Shown here in pieces: positions 52,401 through 62,700 of a stretch of DNA of 64,000 nt. A program made the position numbers and the translations under genes. The notes under the pieces were generated by a model. That model did no database searches, was not told where the DNA came from, and saw only the letters and a list, made by a program, of their open reading frames with translations. The DNA is taken from NCBI RefSeq assembly GCF_000151315.2, contig NW_011887304.1, positions 727,690 to 791,689 on the forward strand, written 5' to 3'. Within the stretch, counting starts at the first letter, position 1. Every line of letters starts with the position of its first letter. Source of the stretch: Capsaspora owczarzaki ATCC 30864. Lineage: Eukaryota; Opisthokonta; Filasterea.

Positions 52401-55307
52401 TTACACGTGCTCGAGAATGGTCACGAGCTGCTTGGCAATTTTGGCAATCTCGTACGCGAGCGTAATCATGTTCTGGACGCTCTCGTCGTCGCCACCGCTG
52501 GCCTTGGCAGCAATAACGTTGAGCTTGCGCGACGCGTTGATCAGAATCGTCAAGCCGGCACGGAATTTCACGCGGTACGGCTCGTTGCCGACGCAGAGGT
52601 TGGACATGGACGTCAGCGACGAGGAAAGCAAATCCATCACCTGCTCGTAGCGATCGTGGGCGTTCACCTTGGCAGCCATCATGAGCGCCTGCATGGCCTT
52701 GTGCACGTTGTCAGCCTGCTCTTGGATGTCGCCCTCCCAGTCGCTGCGGGCCTTGTCGACCACGCCGCTCTCTGCCAGCGAGTCGTCCTCTGTGAATGCT
52801 GCAAACGGATCGGGGCGTTTGGTTGTCGTTGGTACAGCATACGTAGGAATTGTCGGCGTGGAAGCACCCGACGACGACGACGATGACGAGTGTGCCGTGG
52901 CCGCTGTGGCAGACCCAGCACGAGCACGACCACCGGCGCCAGAGTCAAACACTGCCTTGGCGGCAACAGCAGCGGATCCCGACATCGAGCTGGTCGAATT
53001 GGACCGTAGGCGTTCGTTCTCGGTGAGCATTGTGGTGAGCTTGCGCTGCAGCGTCGACTGCTGTGCTTGGTGCTCGTTGAGTTGACGCTGGAGATCCTCA
53101 CAGCGCGCAGCCCACTGGTCGCGCTCGTCGGCGAGATTCGAGTTGACCGAGCGCAGGCTGGCACACGCGTCAACGAGCGACTGAATCTTGGTCTGGTCGA
53201 TGCTTCCGGAAAAGCCAGCCTCGTGCGAGCTCAGCTCACGTCGCAGGCGTTGATTGTCGGCCTGGAGCTCATCCACTCGAGCCTGCAGCTGCACAGCGAT
53301 ATCATGGGCGGCCTCGCTCTTTTGCTTGAGCGCCTCGAGCTGCTCTGTAAAGTTCTGCAGAAGAGGGACGGGAAAAAAAAAACGAATGAAAAAAAAAAGA
53401 GTGAGTGCGCAATGACAGTCTGAAGTTATCAACGCATGCAACGACGCATACCACATCGGGCTTGAGCGATCGCAGGTGCTTTTCAAGCATCTCGGCCCTC
53501 TCGCGCTCGCTCTTGAGCAACAGATCGTGCTGGGAGGCGAGCTCGCGCAGCGCACCGTCACTTTGAGAATTGGCCTAATCGGAGTTGGAAAAAAAAACCA
53601 CATGCAGTCAGATACATCCAAGGCGATCGATCACACAGTCGAGCAAATTCGCAACCAACCTTAACGAGCTGCATCTCAAGCTGCCGGATTTTTGCTCGCT
53701 CCGCCTCGATTTCGGCACGATGCGTTGCTTTCAGCTGAAAAGTGGATTACATTTTGCAAGTGAGCGAAATCCCATAGGATAGCGAAAGAGACAGGGCTGT
53801 ATCACAAACCTGTTCGAGAGCAGCCGAGCCGCCAGTGGAGCTCTTGACCTGTGCCTCTTGCAGCATTTGGGTGGTAACTGCGAGCTCTGCTTTCAACGAA
53901 TCAACAACCTCGCGCGACTGTCCGGCGAAGGAGCTCTGATTCAGGGGAGTGGGGAAGAAGCAGACACGTCAGCAAACAAGCAAGCCAATCGAACAAAAAC
54001 AAAACCCCAAACGCAAAAACACCCACTCGGTTGATAAGTCCAGCAGCGGTCGCCGATTGCTCGTCAAACACAGAGTCGTAAATATGGGCATCGTCTTGCC
54101 AGTGCGCGTGATTTTTCAGGCTGCCGGCAGGAACACTCAGATCCGGTTGAGAGCCAAACGCGCTGTGCGGATCGTGCGGCTTGCGACGCGGGATTTTGCG
54201 ACGGTTGGACTCGAAGAGAATGTCGGAAACGAGATCGACAAACTGGGCATTGTTCAGGGTGGAGAGCTTTTGGCGCGATTGGTTGCGCTGCGTGTGGAAG
54301 ACTGGGTTTTCGGGCAAGTGGGGCACAGTGACGTGCTCGCCGCGCTTGTGGTCTGCAGAGCGGCGGTAGGAGCGCTCCGAGTCGCGACGGTCAATTTCGT
54401 CGTACACGTCCGAAGCGAGGCGCTCAAACTGCTGCACGCTGAGCAAGCCGAGGCGTTGACGAGCAGCGTCGCGCTCGGGCTCAAGACGGGCCTCGAGGCC
54501 CTTGGATTCGAGCACGACGGGGTGGGACTCGGGCAGGTTGCCGGATTCTTCAACAAAGACGGAGAGGTGACGGGAGAGCGAGTCGGTGAGCTCAAACCGC
54601 GCCTCGCGCAAAAAGTTGGCAATCTTGACCTGGCCGCACATGCGCGCGCACATTTCGGGCGTCATGCCAGCCGAGTCCTTGAGGTTGCTGTCGGCGCCGT
54701 TGCTCAGCAAGAGCTGCAGCTGCAGGGCTTGGCCCGCGAGGGCAGCGGCGTGCAGCGGCGTCTTCATGCCGTCGCGATCGAGCGGGCTGGCACGGCTGGG
54801 ATCGGCATTCGACGCAAGCAAGTGCAGCGTGCGCGAGAGGTCTGCCGTGGAGACAAACGAGTACAGCTGCAGCGCGAGGTAGGCCTCGTTCTCGAGGTTG
54901 GGATCGACGCGCAGGAAGGATCGCTGGCGGTACTTTGTGTTGATAAAGGACTGCTTGATCTGGTTGGCGTCCTCCGGGCCTGGCTTGGTGACGCCCATGT
55001 TGTGCATTTCGGCCTCCCAGACGCTGTTTGCCTCCTTGTTGCCGAGCGTTCGGAGCAGATCGACGGCAAGCATGCTCCAGTCGTTGTGCTGGATGGCGCG
55101 GATCTTGGAGACGTGCGAGCCGAACGACTGGTGCACAATCGCGCAGTTCAAGCACACCACAACGGCCAGGTTGGTCGACGCCCAGTCCGGGTTGGGCGTG
55201 CTGCAGTCGGCGCACTTGAGGTTGGCCGGGTTTTCGCGGATGAGACGGAGCGCGTCCGAGCCCGAGCACCGCGCTGCAGGGTTTGCGCCCGGTGGCAGTC
55301 CACCCAT
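52401..55307 (-). CDS. GIT-type ArfGAP/ankyrin/SHD scaffold protein
   Basis: Scaffold of focal complexes and endosomes; animal GIT1/2 bind PIX and paxillin. Transcribed exons 55307-54027, 53935-53810, 53734-53660, 53574-53452 and 53354-52401 give 852 aa. ArfGAP zinc finger C-x2-C-x16-C-x2-C (CADC ... CLNC, residues 32-55); ankyrin repeats (TPLHAAALAGQALQLQLLLS); two Spa2-homology repeats (ARQRLGLLSVQQFERLASDV with YDEIDRR, and QKLSTLNNAQFVDLVSDILF); coiled coil across the small middle exons; C-terminal helical bundle (DIQEQADNVHKAMQALMMAA to the end) like the GIT paxillin-binding domain. The arginine finger after the zinc finger is Gln (VHQSFGSH where GIT1 has VHRSLGRH), so ArfGAP activity may be lost. 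The start is the first ATG in the open frame; an upstream exon spliced at CTTCGCAG (about 55413) cannot be excluded. Confidence 0.92.
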
Positions 55308-55722
55308 CAGCACCGACGATGAGTGCGGAACGCTCGCGCCTGCGTTCGCGAGGTGGTGGTTGGACCCGACGACGCGCGCTGGCGAGGCGCTTCCGGATGT
55401 CGCTGGCTGCGAAGGCGAGCGGAGGGGGGTGGGGGGCAAGCAGAATAGTCACAACAACAACAACAGCAACAATCAAAAGTGAGAGAGGAATCGAAGGTCT
55501 TCGTCTGGGTGGGGAAGAGGGAATGAGAGGGAGATGAGTGGAGATTGCATTGGGATTGAAGTGTGATCTGCTGCTCTCGACTGTGCAACCATCCACATCT
55601 ACATGCAGACTCTGTGCATTCAGCTGAGATGAATCTCGAGTGTTTGATGAGCGAGAGTGCGTTTGGAGAGAGAGAGAGAGATTGAGTGGAGATTGCATTG
55701 GGGATTGATTCTGTTGCTGTTG

Positions 55723-55755
55723 CTCTCTCTCTCTCTCTCTCTCGCTCTCTCTCTC
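55723..55755. repeat. (CT)n microsatellite upstream of the GIT-like gene
   Basis: About 16 CT units with one interruption (CTCG). A similar (AG)n run lies close by at about 55661-55680, and the two are complementary. Confidence 0.9.
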
Positions 55756-56240
55756 CAACGCGCTCTCCAAGGCACACCTCTGGTCATCGATGACTTGGTT
55801 GCCACACAGTCCCCAATTGCGGTCTTCCCCAAGCAAGCCAACCAAAGCCGCAGAACTGACAAAAAGTGCGCAAAAAGCAAAAGAGCACTTTTCTAGTGCA
55901 CTCTTTGTTGCGCTTGGAGCACAGCAAAAGTCATCACTTTGAGTTCAAAGTTCGATGATCAGATGCTCAAAAAGCGAACGAAGAAGAAGCGAAAGAAAGA
56001 AAGCAAAGAAGCGAAAGAAAGCAAAGGGGAGCTTTTTTATTTTTTTTTTATTTTTTTTATTTTTTATTTTTTTTATTATTTTTTATTTTTTTTTATTTTA
56101 TTGTTCCCACTTTTGGCCAGTGTCACATCCCCCCCTCTCTCTCACAAATGGCGGAAGAGTCACTCAGCGCCGCAGAGTGTGCATTGCGTAGACACGGACG
56201 GTTTTTGCAATGCCGCTGATTGTTGGATTCAACCTCAAAA

Positions 56241-56241
<1 letters not shown>

Positions 56242-56274
<33 letters not shown>
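56242..56274. repeat. A33 homopolymer
   Basis: 33 consecutive A, the longest homopolymer noticed in the window, followed about 30 bases later by a T run of about 19. Confidence 0.93.
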
Positions 56275-56276
<2 letters not shown>

Positions 56277-56485
56277 TTGCCGTTTTCAGCGTTTCTTGTA
56301 TGGATTGTTTTTTTTTTTTTTTTTTTGTATGGATTTTCCATTGAGTTTTTTTTTTTCTTTATTTTTTTCTTGTTCTTGTTCTTCTTCATTTCGTTTTCAT
56401 TCAGTCAATGAAGATCACTTCTTCTTCTTCTTTTCATTTGTCATCTCGCTTCAGTTGTGTTTGAGCAGAAGTGCAAACAACCAAA

Positions 56486-56506
56486 GTCAGTCAGTCAGTC
56501 AGTCAC
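56486..56506. repeat. (AGTC)5 microsatellite
   Basis: Five tandem AGTC units in the intergenic region upstream of the GIT-like gene. Confidence 0.9.
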
Positions 56507-56836
56507 CTTGCTTTCCGATCCACGCCGAAACATTTGGTTTGTGTGATGGTGAAGAAAGTGAGTGGGTGGCTGCCTAAATAAGAAAGGGATCAACAAACTC
56601 AGATTAAAAAAAAAAGAAAAAACAAGCCAAAAATCATGACAAAACTAAATCAAAACAAAGCAAAGGCAAAAAAACGAAATGCAGACTCAATGAAAATCCG
56701 GAGCGAAAAACTGAAGCGGAGGAAACATGTTCAACCAAAAAGTTGTGTCAAAAGGGGCGTTTGTTCAATACATCAGTGACAGCACATGGTACACAAAAGT
56801 ACAAGAGCGAGCAGACAAAAGCGAGCCACGGCGCCT

Positions 56837-59345
56837 TCAGCGGCCAAGCGACGAGTAGCTCGAGCTCACGGAAGTATCCGAGAGGAAATCGCCCAGGTCG
56901 GGACCGCCGTCGCCAGGACTGGACTGGAGCACATTGGTGGCAGGGCGACGCATGGACAGAGATGGAGACGGCCTTGCAATCGGAGGGGTTGAAATCACAT
57001 CCGGAGGTCGAATGGTTGGCAAGGTGCTTCGCCGTTGGAGCGCTGCAACACCTGCATTGGGAGATGCGTACGTTCGATAACTGCTGCTGCCGCTGTTGCT
57101 GCTACTGCTATAATTGCTACTGCTACTGCTGCTACTACTGATGCTGCTACTGCCGAGCAAATCGCTCAAGGCGTCTTCCGGCAGGGCGACTGCGGGATGG
57201 GTGCTGTTTGCGCGAGAGAGCGACGAGAGCGAACGGCCTGGGCCTCTTGCGGAGCTACCAGCCAGGTCTGCCCGTCGACCGCTGGCCGGTGAACCCGAGC
57301 CTGCCGGTTCCGAGTTCGACCAAAGCTCACTGACATCGCGCACAGCAGTCACGGATGCGCCACGCGACAATCGCGGCATTTCTGGTGAGGTTGCTTTCAG
57401 CCCCGCAGTCATCTTCAAGAGTGGCGGACTTTGCAAAAACGAGTGTGCTGCTAGACACGAGACCATCGCGAAACTGTGACGTGGTAGGCCAGAAGGGGAA
57501 TTTGTCAAATTGTTTTTTTTTTTTTTTGTTTTTTGGCGGGGTTGTTCCCAAAGTCAAACTCAACTCCAACTCCACTTACTTTAAATCTGGCACAGATGCA
57601 CCGGTAAATTGAAAGTGCTGGATGTACTCGACGTTTGCCTGCCAGTGCATCGGCGCTGAAAAGGCAATGGCACGGGCCAGAAGCGGAATGAGTTCATCCG
57701 CAGTTACAACCGCTTCACCTGTATATGCGGTTCAAAGATGATCAGAAATCTCAATCATCAAGTTTTTCAAAGCAGCAGCAGCAACGTGAACGTACTCGCA
57801 CTCCGACCCTTGGCTGCGAAATGCTCGGCAACCCCGTTGGCGATTTTCTGGGTCGTGTCTTTGAGACACCAGAGCTTTTCGGTCGGCGTGCGAAGCGTAT
57901 CCAACCGCGATAGCTCCTTGAGAGCATCTGGCAGGTCGCACATGAACTGGGGCTTAATCCCCAGATGATCTGGGCGCAGCAAGGGGCCCAGCGCTGCCAA
58001 ACGGTGATGCAGCTGCAGGTCGGCTTCTTCGTCAATCGCGCAAAGTGCTGAAAATAGCTTGGTGTGGATTCCGTCCAATATAAAGCTGTTGCACCAGGAA
58101 CAGTGGTGAGTTTCGGGCTTTAACAATCACAGCGGCGTCAGTCAAAGTCAAGTCACCTCTCTGCTGCAAGTCGGATGGCATCTTGCACTTTGCTATCATC
58201 TCTTGAGGAGCTGAATAACTGGTTTCCATCCAATAAATCCTACAAGGTGATCCAATGAGTTTTTTGAGTTTGCGCACGTAACTCAGATCGCCAGCAGCCG
58301 TACAAAGACACCTACCGCATAAAACTGCTCGCACAGCATCTCAACCTTCCGCGATGCATGCTCAAGATACCCCTTGACAAGAACATAGCCTCGATTGAAG
58401 GCTTGGATGGCGTTGGTTGCTGACGCAATGGCGGACGCGTTCTCTGGAAATGCCTCGAGAAACTCTGCGTGCGCTGCTGGTGTTTTCCGCACAATCAGGG
58501 GGTCACGAGCTCCGCCCGAGTTGATAAACTCATGAACGCGCGACATGCGCTTGCTCTTGTCGGCGGACGACGCGGAAGACCCGAGTCCGTTCTGCTGTCG
58601 AAACGCGGCAACCTCGACGGGGCTCAGCGTATCCTGCAGCACCAGCACACGGAATTGCTTGTACTGAGCATTATAGAAGAGCTCCTCGGACATGATCTTG
58701 GCCTTGAACGGCTCGACGGATTGAGCAGCGGTGAACTTGACGTTCGCAGCAGTGAGTGCAGCTTTGCCGTCCAGCCCAGCCGGCGACTGCACGACGACAT
58801 GTCCGTCTTCAATAGAGATTTCAATGTGCTCCTTTCCGCGCGCCGAGCTGTGGAACGTTCCGTGAAAGTACGGCGATGGCTTGAGAATGTGCGATTCAAT
58901 GATTGGCTTTGGCACGGCGACGGTCAGCGGCAGGCCCGCCCAGACAGCAGTGCACGGCACGCAAATCACGTAGCAGTTGGTCTGTTACCAGAAGAGAAAG
59001 TCAAGTCGGAGGCCCAAGGAGGGTGAGAACAAGTCAGTTTGTGCAGCGAGCGAAACCATTTTGCGTCGCTCGCTCGGTTCCCTTCCACCTTGTGCTTCAT
59101 ATGGATTGCTAACATTTAGTCCAACGTCGCCATGAGACCTGAGAAGTCCCTCAGACCCATGGGGGGGTGGGTGGCTGCCCCAATTCCTCGCTCCTCATTC
59201 TCACACGCTGTTGAACGTGTGTCACACGTCTCAAAATGTTACGCTTGTCGCTGCAGTCCTCGCTCACCTGGGCAACATCGTAGAGTGCGCCGTGCTGATG
59301 TTGGAGCTGCTGCCAGAACAAGTTGTAGTCGAGATCGTCGCTCAT
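56837..59345 (-). CDS. VARP-like VPS9-domain protein (Rab GEF), lacking ankyrin repeats
   Basis: Transcribed exons 59345-59268, 58981-58316, 58239-58157, 58085-57796, 57718-57580 and 57473-56837 give 630 aa. The N-terminal part matches VARP/ANKRD27: CYVICVPCTAVWAG, ESHILKPSPYFHGTF, SEELFYNAQYKQFRVLVLQD, then a helical bundle (FNRGYVLVKGYLEHASRKVE, ILDGIHTKLFSALCAIDEEA). The VPS9 domain follows: DHLGIKPQFMCDLPDALKEL, EKLWCLKDTTQKI, then TADELIPLLARAIAFSAP and WQANVEYIQHF, with the Asp and Tyr used by VPS9 exchange factors. It probably activates a Rab5/Rab21-type GTPase on endosomes. Animal VARP continues into two ankyrin blocks; here a Ser-rich tail ([18 protein letters not shown]) ends the protein with no ankyrin. 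The donor at 57796 (GTACGT) was preferred over a weaker in-frame one 12 bases upstream. Confidence 0.86.
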
Positions 59346-59777
59346 TCAAAATCGAAAGAAGTGAAACAGTGATGGCAGAAAACGTCAAAAATCTCAGAAA
59401 ATGAAAACAGCGGAACAAAGAAAAGAGTGGAAAAGAAACCTAAAACCAAATCAATAAGAGATTGCTCAACAAGTGGGAATTGGCACGCACGCAAGCAAGC
59501 AAACGAAACAAAGTGGATTGTCAAGCGAAAACTCTCTCTCTCTCTCTCTCTCGCTTGCCACTGCTTGATCATTGCTTGAAGTGACTGATAAAGTTGTGAG
59601 TCAAAACAGACGTTCACCATTCACACTGTAATGCAAACGCAAATCTGTCAATCTCAGAGCCCTCGATTTGGATGTTCGTCTCAGTCTCTTTTTTTTTTTT
59701 TTTCCTTCTTTTTTTTTCCTTGCTTTCCGTTCTTTCTCGTTCTTTCTCGTTTCTCTGTCTGCAGTTTCCAGCACGCC
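59346..59777. promoter_or_regulatory. Shared divergent promoter region, VARP-like / USP32-like
   Basis: 432 bases between divergent starts, with a (CT)n run near 59531-59554 and pyrimidine-rich stretches (59690-59750) before the USP32-like start. Promoter role inferred from layout; no gene seen. Confidence 0.45.
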
Positions 59778-62700
59778 ATGGGCGCCAAGCAAAGCACCTA
59801 CGACGATGCCAGCCGTCGATGTACGCTGCTGCTGCTCCTGCTGCAGAATCTCAATCTCAATCTCAATCCGCGCGTCCTTCTTCCCTCTTGTTTCCTATTG
59901 TTGCGACTGTGATTCGATCGCGACTCCGTCTCTTCAACAAGAAACAATGTCCGACTCACAGAACGAAAAGCGAGCAAAAAAACGACGTTCGATATACTTT
60001 TGCTGGAAAAGACAGCCAAAAAAGACAGCGAAAACAACCAGAAATTCAGATTGAATTTTGCTCTTTTTTTTTTTTTTTTTTTTTGTATGGCTTTTGCATT
60101 GGGGGAGGCTTTTTTTTTTTTTTTTTTTGTTCGTTTTTTTAAGCTGAATGTGCGATTTCAACCACTGGCTTCCATTTCCACTTTCCCCTTCGCCTCGCTC
60201 ATGATGTGAATGTGTATCACTCACTCCCTTGTTGTTCTTGTTATTGGTGCTTGTGTGTGGGGCGAGCGCAGTGCTGCAGAGTCGCCAGGACTTGCGAGTG
60301 ATTCGCGCGGCCTTCCGTCGAGCAGCGGCACTCAACCCGTCGAGCGGCGGCGCATCACCGCGCAGTGTTGGCAGTAGTAGCAGTAGTAGCACGAGTGGCG
60401 AGCTGGGACTCGTCGGGGGCATTCCCGTCGAGGAAGAGCCGTTCGGGCCTGGAGCGGTGACGAAGGCGTCCAGCCAGCCAGCCATCCAGAGCGCCCTCGC
60501 CGTCATGGCACAGCCGCTGCCTGGGTACATTGACCGCGAGACATTCATCCAGGAAGTGCTGGGCGATGCAATCCCGCCGCCACTCGCAGACCGCATCTTC
60601 AAGGTCCTCGGTGGGCGGCGCAATGTCGGCATTGGCTACAAGGACTACATTGTCGGGCGCTTCTTGTTCACCGAGGCCGAGGCGCCGCACAGAGACAAGC
60701 TCGTGTTTGACATTTACAACATTGATGGAAACGACCTCCTCACGCGCAAGAGCATCCTCGAGGTCCTGCACACCCTCGAAGGCGTCACGGTGCCGTCACC
60801 CGAGCTGCTCGCCTGGCTCGACGAGGTTTTGCCGGTCGTCGTTCCACCGCCACAGCAGCTGCTGCTACAACCATCGCAGGCGCAAACAACCGCTCAGCAT
60901 TCGTCCAGCAATCTCTCGTCTTCCGGCGCTCCCGTCAACGGCTCGTCGGAAAAGCTACTCGGAGACGAACTGAACGCTTCTTCCGACAAGCCGACGCGGC
61001 GAAGCAGCTCGTCGACGCGCCACAGCTCGAACTCATCCTCGGCCACTCCTCTCCCCGAAGTTGCCGCATCATCTGTAGCAGCGGCTGCCGGCAGTGGTGA
61101 CGACGAGTTGGATGAAGAAGCGCTGCCTCCGCGCTCGCACCTCACCAAGTCCGCCAGCAACACCAGCCACCCGACTCCCCTTGATGCGCAAAGTGCGTCC
61201 CACAATACCCGTGCATCCACTGGCGCCTTGTCATCATCGGCGGGTGCTCAACCTGCTGCTGCTGCTGCTGGGGTGCGCATCGGCCAGTTTAGCGCGTTTG
61301 TGTCTGAGCCGAAAAACCGGCACGCAACTCCACTCATCAGCTGGCTCAATCAAGTGTCGTCGTCGTCCTCCTCCTCCTCCTCCTCGTCAGACACCTCTCT
61401 CTCAACCACCTTCTCTTCACCGTCAGATTCAACACCGCTACCTCTCGTTCCCACACTCTACCAGAGCCTTGCCGCAGTGACAAAGTTCAGCGAGCCTGCC
61501 ATCAGAGAGCTCGAGCGCCGCTTTTATGACTGCTGCACGCGGTTTGGCCGAATGGACGCTGCAACATTCCGCTCGGTTTTATCGCCGCCATTGCCAGAAC
61601 CACTGTGCAACTCTCTGTTCCGCCTCCTCGATGACAACAAGGACAACTTGATCAATTTCCGCGATCTCGTATGCGGACTGAGCGTGTGCTGCCGTGGATC
61701 TCCGAGCGCAAAGCTCGAGTTTCTCTTCAAAATGTTTGATCTTGATGGGGACGGCCGATTGTCGCGCAACGAATTTGTCGAACTCGTCAAGACTGTGGAA
61801 ACGATGGAAGATCGCGTTATTGACGTGAAACCGGATGGTGCGATGCGTCTCGGTCTGGAAGGCCCTCCGCAGCTCGAGGTCGACCTTGTTGCGTATGGCG
61901 CGTCGGCCATCAAGGCGGCCACTTCCATCGTTAGCTTGTCCACCGCCGACAACCAACCAGTCTCAGCCTCCACATCCGAGTCTCACGGCGGAGAAGCGAC
62001 GACGGCCGCCACTTCAGCGTCACTGTCCGAGTCAATATCGCAGTCTGCCTCCGACCCGAATGCCGGCTCGGGTGTTGAAGCGATTGGCGAAGCTGCTGAC
62101 AGGATTGTTCGCCGAGCCGAACACGAGTTTGCCGAGAGCGATGCTGATCACGACGGCTATTTGACGATAGCCGACTTTGTGGCCTGGGCGGAGCACAATC
62201 CGCTCGCCACGCAGTGTCTCGACACAGTCTGGCAGGTGAGCCACTTGTCGCTCGGCTTGCGACCTGACTCGCGCGAGCAGGAAGCGCAGCTCATGGTGCA
62301 ATGGATGGCGCAAGAACGGTCTCGGCCACTCGTGCCTGGCGCTCGCGTGTACCTCATCCCTCGGTCCTGGTGGCTTGCTTGGAAACGCTATGTGGGATGC
62401 GAACTCCCCGATTCGCTGTTGCTGGTGGAAAATCTCGTCCCCTTGGCCCAGCAGGCTCCAGCAACACACGGCAGCAGCAATGTGAGCAGCGCCATCGCCA
62501 CCGCCACCGCAACGACCGCCAGCACGCCGGCACCCACCACCATCAGCACCCTGAACACGCCTGGGTTGGGCCTAGCAGATCCATTTTCAGTCTCCACCAC
62601 CTCGCTCAACGCCCAAAGTGGCGGTGGTGCTGGCGCTAACGCCTCCTCGTCTTCTCGTACATCCAGCATGTCCAGCAACAATACAGTCCGGTCGTCGCGC

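Larger units (their letters stand above)
55308..56836. other. Upstream region of the GIT-like gene / 3' flank of the VARP-like gene
   Basis: 1.53 kb without a recognised gene. The part nearest GIT holds a possible 5'-UTR exon and (CT)n arrays. Further right is a T-rich run broken by single A (about 56035-56102), an A33 run, a T18-19 run and AGTC repeats. Open frames through the homopolymers are not coding. Confidence 0.6.

Noticed and set aside
55308-55439. Extra N-terminal coding sequence of the GIT-like protein
   Set aside because: The frame is open but has no ATG, and CTTCGCAG at about 55413 looks like an acceptor. Without a convincing upstream coding exon I kept the first in-frame ATG.
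55939-56577. 212-codon open frame rich in F and K upstream of the GIT-like gene
   Set aside because: It is made of T/A homopolymers and microsatellites; no protein character.
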